Positions 1 through 8,500 of a DNA stretch of 64,000 bases are shown piece after piece. Source of the stretch: Granulosicoccus sp045110515 (lineage in GTDB: Bacteria > Pseudomonadota > Gammaproteobacteria > Granulosicoccales > Granulosicoccaceae); the NCBI GenBank assembly GCA_045110515.1, contig JBGCGD010000017.1, positions 56,658 to 120,657 on the forward strand, in the 5' to 3' direction. Position numbers and translations under genes: made by a program. The notes under the pieces are model-generated. The model searched no databases and was not told the DNA's origin. It was given only the letters and a program-made list of their open reading frames with translations. Each line of letters begins with the position of its first letter. Within the stretch, counting starts at the first letter, position 1.

Positions 1-1273
1 TCTCCCGAGCCACATTGAATTTTTCTTCAATACCTATGATGCGGTCATGCCCAGTATCTCTGAGCGCATCAAACGCGCCTCGACCTACCCTACCCATGCC
101 CATGATGGCAATCGTAGCATCACCTAAGGTTCCAACAGTTTCCTCGGGCAATCGTTCCTCACGCTCGTTTTTACGCAAACTCTCGCTGTATTCAATATAC
201 AACTCGTGAGCTTTACGATTGATTGGCATAGCCAGTACATAAGAGAATGCCATGGCAAGGGCGATTGTTGTCAACCATTGATCGCCTAAAATTCCTGCTT
301 CCTGCGCAATAACAGTGACGATAAGACCAAACTCGCTATAACTGAATAAGCTCAAACCCGCTAACCATGCAGTACGGGCACGCAGTCGAAACGCCGTCAA
401 TAGGCCGAAATAGGTGATGGGTCTTAAGGTGATTAGCATGCCAAGAACAATAGCGACGTACACCAACTCCATGCTCGGTATTCCGTAATAGCCTATTTGC
501 AGAAAGAAGCCGATTAACAGTAAGTTTTTCAGACCGGACAGCCGATCGTAAATCTCTTTTGCACGCGCTTTATCAGCACGCTCAAGCAACATGCCCATGA
601 TCAGCGCGCCCAGACCAGCCTTCAGATCGACGAACTCGAATAGTTCAGCCGCCCCGAAGGCGAATACGATTCCAGACAGAATCAGCAATTCCCCATGGCC
701 AATATGGGGCAATAGTTTGCGAATAGCCGGTATCGTCAGGGGGAGAGCTAGCAGTAACAAAGCCCAAGGAGTGGGTAAGTAATCAGCCGTTGTTACTAGA
801 TAAATAACAGCGAAAACATCCTGCACCACCAATATGCCAATGGCTATGGAAGCATAAAACGATGTCGTTTCACCACGCTCTTCGAAAAGCTTAACCGCCA
901 ACACCGTACTTGAAAACGATAATGCAAACGCCAATGTCCAAGGTGCTGCGACATGATCAAACGACAACGGTGAATACATCATACCCACGATATAGATGAC
1001 AGCTGTTGTCAACGGTATGGCTATCACCATGTGCAACAACGCAGAGCCCCAGACGTATCGGGGCTTCAAATCTCGGGGGTTGAGCTTAAGCCCAATGGTA
1101 AATAGCAGTAACAGTATTCCTGCATCAGCTAAGGGCGCTAATGCATCTGAGGAGCCAATGCCAAAGGCATTAGCGCAAAACCCAGCTAACAAATAACCGA
1201 GTAATGGAGGATATCCGAACCGATTGAAGATTAGTCCAGCCGCAAAGGCTCCTGCTACAACGATGGGCTCCAT
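1..1273 (-). CDS. Kef-type monovalent cation:proton antiporter (CPA2), C-terminus cut by window edge
   Basis: The reverse strand reads open from an ATG at 1273 to the window edge, giving about 424 residues. The first ~370 are a string of hydrophobic helices typical of the CPA2 Na+/H+ exchanger fold: it opens MEPIVVAGAFAAGLIF and has the GYPPLLGYLLAG and LLLLFTIGLKL segments usual near the N-terminus of KefB/YbaL-like proteins. After the membrane part a glycine-rich Rossmann start (ATIAIMGMGRVGRGAFDAL) marks the beginning of a TrkA-N/RCK nucleotide-binding domain, which continues outside the window. The family exchanges K+ or Na+ for protons across the inner membrane, gated by NAD(H) or glutathione adducts; which ion applies here cannot be told. 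It is the last visible member of the minus-strand run below pyrE and the amidohydrolase. Confidence 0.88.
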   Translation of the reverse strand, partial: MEPIVVAGAFAAGLIFNRFGYPPLLGYLLAGFCANAFGIGSSDALAPLADAGILLLLFTIGLKLNPRDLKPRYVWGSALLHMVIAIPLTTAVIYIVGMMYSPLSFDHVAAPWTLAFALSFSSTVLAVKLFEERGETTSFYASIAIGILVVQDVFAVIYLVTTADYLPTPWALLLLALPLTIPAIRKLLPHIGHGELLILSGIVFAFGAAELFEFVDLKAGLGALIMGMLLERADKARAKEIYDRLSGLKNLLLIGFFLQIGYYGIPSMELVYVAIVLGMLITLRPITYFGLLTAFRLRARTAWLAGLSLFSYSEFGLIVTVIAQEAGILGDQWLTTIALAMAFSYVLAMPINRKAHELYIEYSESLRKNEREERLPEETVGTLGDATIAIMGMGRVGRGAFDALRDTGHDRIIGIEEKFNVARE

Positions 1274-1292
1274 ACAGCACCCCAGCAATTAA

Positions 1293-2468
1293 TTAGCCAG
1301 TATGGGGCAAGGAGGCGTCCACAAGGTTAACCCAATACTGACACCCGAATCGAATAGCATCATCGTTAAAATCATATTCGGGGTGATGAAGGTTGGCGGA
1401 GTCACCATTTCCTAAGAATATGAACGCACCCGGACGTTCATTCAACATATAAGAGAAATCCTCTGCCCCCATCATCGGAGGGCGGTCATCATCGACCTTG
1501 TCTTCACCCACAAGCTGACGAGCGATATCGACAACAAATTCTGTCTGGGCTTCGTGGTTAACCGTAGGCGGATAACCATCTCGGTATGTCACCTGCGCCG
1601 AGCCGTTGAAAACCGCAGCCGTTTTTTCAGCTATTTCGATCAACCTCGCTTTCGCCCCGACTCTGACGTCTTCATCAAACGCACGTAACGTCCCGCGCAT
1701 TTTGACTGACTGAGGAATTACGTTAAATGCATCGCCCTCTACTTCAAGCGTTGTCACAGATATGACGAGAGGATCAATTGGACGAATTCCTCGCGAAGTA
1801 ATACTTTGCAACGCCAGAACGACGTGGGATGAAATTACAACAGGATCGATACAAGTGTGTGGCATAGCGGCGTGACCGCCCATACCCGAAACGACAATCT
1901 CGAATTCGTCTGCCGCTGCCATAATGGGGCCTGGTCGTATGGCAAACTCTCCAACAGGTAAATTCGGCATGTTATGCATACCGTACACCTCATCGATTCC
2001 GAAGCGATCCATCATGCCATCTTGAACCATGGCCTGACCACCACCTCCACCTTCCTCGGCAGGTTGAAATATAACGACGACAGAGCCATCAAAATCTCGC
2101 GAGTCAGCAAGCGCACGTGTGGCACCTAAAAGCATTGCAGTGTGACCGTCATGTCCACAGGCATGCATTTTACCTGGAGTCTGTGACGCCCAATCAGCAC
2201 CCGAAGCCTCTAGAATAGGCAACGCGTCCATATCGGCACGAAGCCCAATCGTTTTACCGGATTGCTGAGAACGCCCTTTGATGACTCCGACAACACCGGT
2301 TCGGCCAATACCCTCTACAACTTCGTCAACGCCAAACTCTCGCAGCTTATCAGCGACAAGTTTGGCCGTGCGATGAACGTCATAACCTAATTCGGGGTTC
2401 TGATGGATATCGCGTCGCCAGGCCGTTATTTCTGGTAACAAGTTATCGAGACGATCGGGAGTTCTCAT
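1293..2468 (-). CDS. M20 family amidohydrolase (hippurate / N-acyl-amino-acid hydrolase type)
   Basis: The 391-residue product is a full-length member of peptidase family M20D, cytoplasmic binuclear metallohydrolases that cleave N-acyl or N-aroyl amino acids (HipO, IAA-amino-acid hydrolase, N-acetyl-diaminopimelate deacetylase relatives). Visible signatures are ADMDALPI at about 78-85, the metal-binding HACGHDGH at 102-109 with the Cys ligand typical of this subgroup, and PAEEGGGG from residue 136, followed by the dimerisation lid domain and a C-terminal MMGAEDFSYML metal-site segment. There is no signal peptide. It sits 3 bp after pyrE on the same strand, so it is probably co-transcribed with the pyrimidine genes, though no functional link to them is evident. 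The exact acyl substrate cannot be read from the sequence. Confidence 0.88.
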   Translation of the reverse strand: MRTPDRLDNLLPEITAWRRDIHQNPELGYDVHRTAKLVADKLREFGVDEVVEGIGRTGVVGVIKGRSQQSGKTIGLRADMDALPILEASGADWASQTPGKMHACGHDGHTAMLLGATRALADSRDFDGSVVVIFQPAEEGGGGGQAMVQDGMMDRFGIDEVYGMHNMPNLPVGEFAIRPGPIMAAADEFEIVVSGMGGHAAMPHTCIDPVVISSHVVLALQSITSRGIRPIDPLVISVTTLEVEGDAFNVIPQSVKMRGTLRAFDEDVRVGAKARLIEIAEKTAAVFNGSAQVTYRDGYPPTVNHEAQTEFVVDIARQLVGEDKVDDDRPPMMGAEDFSYMLNERPGAFIFLGNGDSANLHHPEYDFNDDAIRFGCQYWVNLVDASLPHTG

Positions 2469-2471
2469 AAA

Positions 2472-3167
2472 TTACGCCTTTGGTTTGTAGTTGCCACCAT
2501 GCTTAGCAGACCACGCTATAGGGTCGTTTAGAAATGCTTCGACTTGTACGTGCGATTCTTCAGGGAAATGCTTTGCAGCTCGGGAGGCTGCCAATACATC
2601 CCACCATGTGACCAGATAATGCAAGTCCAACCCCGCCTTATCTAGGTTTTCAGGAGTCTGCTTGAAGATATCGTAATAAAACACAACCAGAGTATGTTCA
2701 CAAATTCCGCCCGCTTCGCGAATGGCTTCGGCAAAACTGAGCTTGGACCCGCCATCAGTTGTTAGATCTTCTACCAACAGAACCCTCTGCCCTTCCTGAA
2801 TGTCACCTTCTATACGTGCATCTCTGCCAAACCCTTTCGGCTTCTTACGTACGTATTGCATAGGTAGTTGCATTCGCTCAGCAATCCATGCAGCAAACGG
2901 AATACCCGCTGTCTCTCCACCGGCAATCGCATCAAAGGATTCGTAACCCCTATCGCGCACCAACGCTGACACTGCAAAATCCATAAGGGTCGAACGAATA
3001 CGTGGATACGAAATAAGCTTTCGACAATCGATGTATACCGGACTGGCAAGACCGGAGGTGAAAATATAAGGCTCTTCCGGGCGGAAGTGAACCGCTTTAA
3101 TTTCCAGCAACATTCTGGCAGCAATGGCAGCCATTTCTTCGCGGGATGCATAGGAAGTGTTAAACAT
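2472..3167 (-). CDS. pyrE: orotate phosphoribosyltransferase
   Basis: PyrE condenses orotate with PRPP to give orotidine 5'-phosphate, the fifth step of UMP synthesis, in the cytoplasm. The PRPP-binding loop is clear as VLLVEDLTTDGGSKLSF, and the N-terminal IFTSGLASPVYIDCRKLISYP segment is diagnostic of the longer bacterial PyrE/PyrF-like subgroup. A longer reading frame opens at 3209 inside pyrC. The ATG at 3167 is preferred because it lies 4 bp after the pyrC stop and has a GGAAGG Shine-Dalgarno sequence about 11 bases upstream inside the end of pyrC. That gives 231 residues, close to family length. The pyrC-pyrE junction indicates translational coupling, so consecutive pathway enzymes are made together. 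Confidence 0.93.
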   Translation of the reverse strand: MFNTSYASREEMAAIAARMLLEIKAVHFRPEEPYIFTSGLASPVYIDCRKLISYPRIRSTLMDFAVSALVRDRGYESFDAIAGGETAGIPFAAWIAERMQLPMQYVRKKPKGFGRDARIEGDIQEGQRVLLVEDLTTDGGSKLSFAEAIREAGGICEHTLVVFYYDIFKQTPENLDKAGLDLHYLVTWWDVLAASRAAKHFPEESHVQVEAFLNDPIAWSAKHGGNYKPKA

Positions 3168-3171
3168 GTCT

Positions 3172-4215
3172 TTAAAGTACCTTCCAGAAAATGTCTTGAG
3201 CCGGATCAAACGGAATTACCCAATCATCTGCAACGGGTATTCGTTCAGGAAGAGGGGTTTTCATCGACGTTTTTTGCAGTGTTATCGTTCCACTGTTAGG
3301 CTCTAGACCATACCATTTAGGGCCGTTTAAGGAAGCGAAGGCTTCCAAATGCTCTAACGCACCAGCCTCTTCAAAGACTGAGGCTAAGCACACCATCGTG
3401 TTGGCCGCATTAAAAACACCCGCACACCCACACTCACTCTCTTTACTGCTACGGGTATGCGGTGCGCTGTCGGTTCCTAAGAAGTATCTATCATCACCAC
3501 TGCAGGCAGCTGACACCAAAGCTTGCCTGTGTACTTCTCGTTTAGCGATGGGCAAGCAATAATAGTGAGGCTTAATACCCCCCACTAGTAAGTGATTACG
3601 ATTGATCATCAGATGGTGCGTCGTAAGCGTTGCAGCCAGATTGTTAGTCGCAGACTTTACGTAATCAACACCGTCTTTGGTCGTGACATGCTCCATAACA
3701 ATACGAAGCTCAGGCAATTCTGATCGCAAAGGCTCTAAGACCGTTTCTATAAATCGAGCTTCCCGGTCAAAGATGTCGATATCACCCGCAGTGACTTCGC
3801 CATGCACACACAGAACGACGCCGTGCTCAGCCATTGCGCTCAGCACCGGCATGACGTTTTTTATATCGGTGACACCCGATGCCGAGTTAGTCGTGGCACC
3901 CGCCGGGTACAACTTAACCGCGATAATGCTGCCGGCCTTTGCAGCCTCAACCACATCGTCGGCTTGCGTTGTTTCTGTCAGGTATAGCGTCATCAGTGGT
4001 TTAAACGCAGGGTTAGCCCCTGTGTCTTTGATGGCTTGCTCTATTCGCTTTTTGTATTCCAGAGCATCATGGCCGGTAACAACCGGCGGCACCAGATTGG
4101 GCATGATTAACGCGCGGCCGAAATGTTCTGCTGTGCTGCCTACCACGGCCTTGAGCATGTCGCCATCGCGGAGGTGTAGGTGCCAATCATCAGGCTGAGT
4201 GAGCGTGATTTGCAT
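3172..4215 (-). CDS. pyrC: dihydroorotase (class II, homodimeric)
   Basis: PyrC reversibly cyclises N-carbamoyl-aspartate to dihydroorotate, third step of pyrimidine synthesis. At 347 residues it matches the E. coli-type class II enzyme (about 348) rather than the longer class I form. Zinc ligands appear in the N-terminal DDWHLHLRDGD, the carboxylated lysine in IIAVKLYPAG near residue 102, further histidines in VLCVHGE and ITHHLMI-like positions, and the catalytic Asp in FLGTDSAPH. It follows mntR by about 30 bp on the same strand and is followed at once by pyrE, so mntR-pyrC-pyrE-amidohydrolase can form one transcript. Confidence 0.95.
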   Translation of the reverse strand: MQITLTQPDDWHLHLRDGDMLKAVVGSTAEHFGRALIMPNLVPPVVTGHDALEYKKRIEQAIKDTGANPAFKPLMTLYLTETTQADDVVEAAKAGSIIAVKLYPAGATTNSASGVTDIKNVMPVLSAMAEHGVVLCVHGEVTAGDIDIFDREARFIETVLEPLRSELPELRIVMEHVTTKDGVDYVKSATNNLAATLTTHHLMINRNHLLVGGIKPHYYCLPIAKREVHRQALVSAACSGDDRYFLGTDSAPHTRSSKESECGCAGVFNAANTMVCLASVFEEAGALEHLEAFASLNGPKWYGLEPNSGTITLQKTSMKTPLPERIPVADDWVIPFDPAQDIFWKVL

Positions 4216-4245
4216 AAATTGGATTCAGGCTTAAGTTGAATTGAA

Positions 4246-4698
4246 TTAACCGGCGTCAATTATGCGCCTAAAAGCATCTAAAGTTTCTTCGGACACATGA
4301 TGTTCTACACCTTCGGAGTCGATTTTTGCTGTGGCATCACTGACACCTATTTTTAACAGGAATTTGTAGACAACGTCATGCCTCTCGCGGCTGGCGTCGG
4401 CCAGAGACTTGCCTTTTTCGGTGAGAAAAATAGACCGATAAGGTTCGCTGGTAACGTATCCCTCCCGTTGCAACCGCGCGATGGTTTTGCCGGCACTGGG
4501 CTGAGAAATTCCCAGACGCTCAGCCACCTCAACCAGACGAGCCTCGCCTTGAGAGGTAATGAGATCATCAATGAGCTCGACATAATCCTCGGTTGACTCC
4601 ATCTGATGAGCCTGACGTACCACAGCAAAAGCCTCGGCCTGTGCATCAGGCTCCTGCAAAGGTCTTTCCATCGCTCTCTTAGCGGGATCAGCACTCAT
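4246..4698 (-). CDS. mntR: manganese-responsive transcriptional regulator, DtxR/MntR family
   Basis: The 150-residue product resembles E. coli MntR throughout: a helix-turn-helix (VAERLGISQPSAGKTIARL), a wing, and the metal-dependent dimerisation segment ending in GVEHHVSEETLDAFRR. DtxR-family MntR binds Mn(II), dimerises and represses Mn importers. The reading frame extends to a TTG at 4719, but the ATG at 4698 gives the usual MntR N-terminal length and is chosen here. The gene is divergent from the sitABCD-type importer with about 90 bp between start codons, the arrangement expected for a regulator of that operon. Its own strand continues into pyrC, so Mn status could also touch pyrimidine gene expression. 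That last point is inference. Confidence 0.9.
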   Translation of the reverse strand: MSADPAKRAMERPLQEPDAQAEAFAVVRQAHQMESTEDYVELIDDLITSQGEARLVEVAERLGISQPSAGKTIARLQREGYVTSEPYRSIFLTEKGKSLADASRERHDVVYKFLLKIGVSDATAKIDSEGVEHHVSEETLDAFRRIIDAG

Positions 4699-4766
4699 AA
4701 CGGGTATCGGCTCGTACAAAGGGGATACAAAACGTAAAACAATTATGCCACGATCTTGTTTTTTTA

Positions 4767-4780
4767 TTATAGCCGTATAA
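4767..4780. promoter_or_regulatory. short inverted repeat in mntR-sitA intergenic region, candidate MntR site
   Basis: TTATAGCCGTATAA has 5-bp inverted arms (TTATA/TATAA) around GCCG and overlaps the probable -10 of sitA. Its place between a MntR gene and a Mn/Fe importer makes an operator plausible, but it does not match the E. coli MntR consensus well, so this is a weak call. Confidence 0.25.
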
Positions 4781-4781
4781 A
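4776..4781 (+). promoter_or_regulatory. -10-like hexamer TATAAA 7 bases before sitA start
   Basis: TATAAA (5 of 6 to consensus) ends 7 bases before the sitA ATG at 4789, and no Shine-Dalgarno sequence precedes that ATG. If used, transcription would begin at or next to the start codon and give a leaderless message. No convincing -35 element at 16-18 bp was found. An alternative -10 TATTAT lies at 4765-4770. Confidence 0.35.
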
Positions 4782-4788
4782 CTAAGCC

Positions 4789-5742
4789 ATGGCTAAATTT
4801 ACGGCATGGATGGATTTTGTGAGGGTCAGACTGATTTACAAATGTGCATTATTGGTCACCATGACCCTTTCGGCACTTTTTGCAGCGCAAACTGCCTTGG
4901 CAGACGAAAAACTAAAAGTCGCTACCACTTTTACCATTCTCGCTGATATGGCTAGTAACGTGGCTGGTGATGCGGCAACAGTCGTCTCTGTGACCAAGCC
5001 CGGTGCTGAAATTCATAACTACAGTCCAACACCTAAAGATATTGGTCGCACGCGCAGTGCCGATCTCATCTTTTGGAACGGGTTAAATCTAGAGTTGTGG
5101 TTCGAAAAGTTTCTAGCAAGGCTTAAGCACGTGCCTCAAGTTGTGCTCAGCGAAGGCGTCACGCCACTGAGTATCAACTCCGGCCCCTACGACGGCAAAC
5201 CGAATCCCCACGTCTGGATGAGCCCCAACGATGCACTGATCTATGTCGACAATATCGAACGCGCTCTGAGTGCAGCCGATCCTGACAACGCGGACCTGTA
5301 TGCGCAAAATGCGGCCACTTACAAACTAGAGATTATGGCAGTTACAGAACCGCTACGAGCGCGAATTGCCTCGATACCCGAAGAGAACCGTTGGCTTGTA
5401 TCAAGCGAGGGAGCATTTAGCTATCTGGCTCGTGATTTTGGACTAAAAGAACTATTTTTGTGGCCAATCAACGCGGATGCCCAAGGCACACCTCAGCAGG
5501 TGAGACAGGTGATAGACACAATGCGTAATGAAAGCATTCCAGCAATCTTCAGCGAAAGCACGGTCTCGCCAAAACCTGCCCAACAAGTGGCTCGCGAAAC
5601 AGGTTCGCACTACGGTGGCATCCTTTACGTCGATTCTCTCAGCCAGTCTGATGGCCCGGTGCCCACCTATATTGATCTACTAAAAGTCACAATAGAAACA
5701 CTGGTTGTGGGTATTGAAGCCGGCATGGAGTTACAGCGTTGA
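4789..5742 (+). CDS. sitA: Mn/Fe ABC transporter, periplasmic substrate-binding protein (SitA/YfeA type)
   Basis: The 317-residue protein is a cluster A-I (ZnuA/PsaA) solute-binding lipoprotein/periplasmic protein. A signal peptide spans about residues 13-38 (hydrophobic LLVTMTLSALFAAQTALA, cut before DEKLKV). The four metal ligands of Mn/Fe-type proteins are recognisable: His in GAEIHNYSP, His in NPHVWMSP, Glu in SSEGAFSYLA, and Asp in ILYVDSLS. A Glu rather than a third His at the SEGAF position is the Mn/Fe signature, and there is no His-rich loop as in ZnuA. LWPINADAQGTPQQVR is close to Yersinia YfeA. It overlaps the next gene by 4 bp and heads a four-gene transporter operon divergent from mntR. 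Confidence 0.92.
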   Translation: MAKFTAWMDFVRVRLIYKCALLVTMTLSALFAAQTALADEKLKVATTFTILADMASNVAGDAATVVSVTKPGAEIHNYSPTPKDIGRTRSADLIFWNGLNLELWFEKFLARLKHVPQVVLSEGVTPLSINSGPYDGKPNPHVWMSPNDALIYVDNIERALSAADPDNADLYAQNAATYKLEIMAVTEPLRARIASIPEENRWLVSSEGAFSYLARDFGLKELFLWPINADAQGTPQQVRQVIDTMRNESIPAIFSESTVSPKPAQQVARETGSHYGGILYVDSLSQSDGPVPTYIDLLKVTIETLVVGIEAGMELQR

Positions 5743-6665
5743 ATGCCGCCAACCACACGGTAGGTAATGAAGTACTTATTGACGAGCGTAGCCAACTTCG
5801 CCACAAACAATCACTCGAACCTGTGGGCAGCGGTATCAAGGCTGACGGTGTCAGCGTGGTATACCGCAATGGAAACATCGCACTCTCTGAGGCAACATTT
5901 TCTATCCCTACATCCACTATATGTGCATTGGTGGGAATAAACGGCTCTGGAAAATCAACGCTGTTTAAAGCCATTATGGGGCTGGTACCGCTGGCCAGCG
6001 GCAGCGTTAAAATTCTAGGCCAAGAAGCCGGACGCACCCTCGACAGAAATACCGTCGCCTACGTTCCACAGAACGAAGAGGTCGACTGGAATTTCCCGGT
6101 ACTGGTGGAAGATGTTGTCATGATGGGCCGCTACGGACACATGGGGTTTTTACGTCGTCCGTCAGAGGCAGACAAACGCAAAGTTAACGAGGCCCTTGAC
6201 CGGGTCAATATGCAAGAGTACCGGCACCGTCAAATTGGCGAATTGTCAGGTGGACAGAAAAAGCGGGTGTTTTTGGCGCGGGCACTGGCCCAGGAGGGAC
6301 AAGTCATTTTACTCGACGAGCCCTTCACCGGTGTCGATGTCACGACAGAAGATGCCATCATCGAGCTGCTCCGAAACTTACGCGATGAAGGAAGGGTCAT
6401 ACTTGTATCAACACACAATCTTGGAAGTGTCCCTCAGTTCTGCGACCAAGTTGTACTCGTTAATCAGCGCGTACTCGATGCGGGACAAACAGAACAAGTC
6501 TTTACACAAGCCAACTTAGAACAGGCCTTTGGCGGTACTTTGCGTTTCCATGTGCTGGGTGGAAACGAATTGCACGATGATGACGACCAAAGACAGGTAA
6601 CTGTCATTTCGGACGATGAACGGCCGTTCGTACTTTATGGTGACGGCGAAACTCCTAAAGAATGA
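5739..6665 (+). CDS. sitB: Mn/Fe ABC transporter, ATP-binding protein
   Basis: This 308-residue ABC ATPase powers the SitCD membrane channel from the cytoplasmic side. Walker A is GINGSGKST (about residues 68-76), the Q-loop is AYVPQNEEVDW, the signature is LSGGQKKRVFLARAL, Walker B is VILLDEPFTGVD, and the switch His lies in VSTHNLGS. The Q-loop sequence PQNEEVDWNFPV is typical of the Mn/Zn/Fe importer ATPases. Its start overlaps the sitA stop and its stop overlaps the sitC start (ATGA), so the operon is translationally coupled. There is an N-terminal extension of about 35 residues before the ABC fold, slightly longer than usual; an internal start is possible. Confidence 0.93.
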   Translation: MNAANHTVGNEVLIDERSQLRHKQSLEPVGSGIKADGVSVVYRNGNIALSEATFSIPTSTICALVGINGSGKSTLFKAIMGLVPLASGSVKILGQEAGRTLDRNTVAYVPQNEEVDWNFPVLVEDVVMMGRYGHMGFLRRPSEADKRKVNEALDRVNMQEYRHRQIGELSGGQKKRVFLARALAQEGQVILLDEPFTGVDVTTEDAIIELLRNLRDEGRVILVSTHNLGSVPQFCDQVVLVNQRVLDAGQTEQVFTQANLEQAFGGTLRFHVLGGNELHDDDDQRQVTVISDDERPFVLYGDGETPKE

Positions 6666-7540
6666 TTGACTACCTGCTTGAGCCGTTTTCCTATTCCTAT
6701 ATGGTGAATGCCATTTGGTGTAGTGCTTTGGTGGGAGTTATCTGTGCATTCCTTAGTAGCTACTTGATGCTCAAAGGCTGGTCGCTTATTGGAGATGCTC
6801 TGTCACATTCTGTTGTACCGGGTGTTGCCGGGGCGTACATGCTGGGCCTTCCCTACTCTTTAGGTGCATTCATTTCGGGTGGGCTTGCAGCTGCATCCAT
6901 GCTGTTCATATCGCAACGTTCAACGCTTCGTACCGACGCCGTTATCGGGCTTATATTTACCGGCTTTTTTGGGCTGGGTCTTTTCATGGCATCGTTGTCC
7001 CCTACCTCAGTCAAAATAGACACCATTGTGTTCGGCAACATACTCGCGGTAACGCCGTTTGACGCTCTTCAGTTAGCGATTATCGGACTCATCACCCTTT
7101 GCTGTCTGTTGGCTTTCTGGAAAGATTTTATGGTGGTTTTCTTCGATGAAACGCATGCTCACTCCATCGGCCTCAAAGTAAAATCACTCAAAGTGCTTTT
7201 TTTTACGCTCCTTAGTGCCTCAACCGTTGCAGCACTCCAGACAGTCGGCGCGTTTTTAGTGATTGCCATGGTAGTGACTCCCGGCGCAACCGCCTACCTA
7301 CTTACCGACAGGTTCAGCAAGCTTATCGTCATTAGCGTTTTGATCGGCTTGTTTAGCAGTAGCGTCGGTGCATACATCAGTTACTTTTTGGACGGAGCTA
7401 CAGGTGCAGTTATTGTTCTGCTACAAACCGCAATTTTCTTAGTTGCTTTTATTGCAGGCCCAAAACACGGTGTGCTAGCAAATCGTCGACGTGCTACCCA
7501 GCGCTTAATGGCTCAGCAATCACATGAGTCACTTGAATGA
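6662..7540 (+). CDS. sitC: Mn/Fe ABC transporter permease (first of pair)
   Basis: The 292-residue inner-membrane protein belongs to the ABC-3 permease family, with about eight hydrophobic helices. The segment LKGWSLIGDALSHSVVPGVAGAY is the conserved family block, and VIAMVVTPGATAYLL the second. It starts inside the sitB stop codon and its stop overlaps the next gene. Tandem unlike permeases (here and at 7537) mark the SitABCD/YfeABCD arrangement rather than the Znu type, which has a single permease gene. Confidence 0.92.
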   Translation: MIDYLLEPFSYSYMVNAIWCSALVGVICAFLSSYLMLKGWSLIGDALSHSVVPGVAGAYMLGLPYSLGAFISGGLAAASMLFISQRSTLRTDAVIGLIFTGFFGLGLFMASLSPTSVKIDTIVFGNILAVTPFDALQLAIIGLITLCCLLAFWKDFMVVFFDETHAHSIGLKVKSLKVLFFTLLSASTVAALQTVGAFLVIAMVVTPGATAYLLTDRFSKLIVISVLIGLFSSSVGAYISYFLDGATGAVIVLLQTAIFLVAFIAGPKHGVLANRRRATQRLMAQQSHESLE

Positions 7541-8397
7541 ATTTTATTCAAACCGTATTAGAACCATTCACGTTTGACTTCATGCAACAAGCACTGGTCA
7601 TCGCTTTGCTGGTGGCAACAGCCGCTTCAGTGCTGAGTTGCTTACTGGTTTTAAAAGGGTGGTCACTGATGGGAGATGCCGTATCTCATGCGGTGCTACC
7701 GGGTGTTGTTATCGCCTACATTTTGAATATTCCCATTATTATCGGGGCGTTCCTGACCGGCATGATTTGCGCGATATCTACTGGCTATTTCACTAACAAT
7801 AGCCGCCTTAAAGAAGACACAGTCATGGGTGTCGTGTTCAGCGGCCTATTTGCTTTGGGGATTGTATTATTTACTAAAGTTCGAACAGACCTTCATCTTG
7901 ATGAAATACTCTTTGGTGACATGCTGGGCGTATCTTGGAAAGACATCGGACTCACCGCTGCGCTCACACTGCCGGCATTTTTTTTAATCATTATTAAGCG
8001 ACGCGATTTACTGGTATTTGCGTTCGATCCGCAACACGCAAAAGTGGTTGGCCTTAACACGACAGTTCTGCACTACGGTTTGCTCAGTATTTTATCTTTG
8101 GTTATCGTGGCCTCTATAAAAGCTGTCGGCATCATTCTCGTAATAGCTGTATTAATTGCGCCTGGCGCTATCAGCTTTCTACTCACCAAACGCTTTGAGC
8201 ACATGATGTGGTGGTCCATCGTCATCAGTGTAGTTGCGACCGTATTTGGCATCACTCTGAGCTACCATATAGACAGTGCCCCTGCCCCCACGATTGTTGT
8301 TGTACTAAGTTGTATTTTTATCGCAGTGTTTTTATTTGCGCCTCAGCGGGGCTTGCTGCGTAAGCGCGCTTATCCGACACCCGAAATAACCAACTAA
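7537..8397 (+). CDS. sitD: Mn/Fe ABC transporter permease (second of pair)
   Basis: The 286-residue ABC-3 family permease is paralogous to the preceding gene. It contains the matching LKGWSLMGDAVSHAVLPGVVIAY block and the VIAVLIAPGAISFLL block, with about eight membrane helices and a short basic C-terminus. It probably pairs with SitC to form a heterodimeric channel for Mn(II) or Fe(II). It ends the operon; about 100 bp follow before the next gene, and these carry a Fur-box-like sequence rather than an obvious terminator. Confidence 0.92.
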   Translation: MNFIQTVLEPFTFDFMQQALVIALLVATAASVLSCLLVLKGWSLMGDAVSHAVLPGVVIAYILNIPIIIGAFLTGMICAISTGYFTNNSRLKEDTVMGVVFSGLFALGIVLFTKVRTDLHLDEILFGDMLGVSWKDIGLTAALTLPAFFLIIIKRRDLLVFAFDPQHAKVVGLNTTVLHYGLLSILSLVIVASIKAVGIILVIAVLIAPGAISFLLTKRFEHMMWWSIVISVVATVFGITLSYHIDSAPAPTIVVVLSCIFIAVFLFAPQRGLLRKRAYPTPEITN

Positions 8398-8431
8398 TTT
8401 ACTCAGGTATACCCTTACTAAACGCATGGTT

Positions 8432-8456
8432 GATAATGAGAATGATTCGTATTATT
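8432..8456 (+). promoter_or_regulatory. Fur box upstream of ferric iron binding protein gene
   Basis: GATAATGAGAATGATTCGT starting at 8432 matches 14 of 19 positions of the classical Fur box and reads as successive NAT(A/T)AT-like hexamers (GATAAT, GAGAAT), running into TATTATTC. It lies 45-70 bp before the ATG at 8501, a normal place for a Fur-repressed promoter. This is a comparison by eye with the consensus. Confidence 0.7.
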
Positions 8457-8500
8457 CTCCACGTTAAGTTATTTGTCAATCATTCGAGAAATCAAAAACC

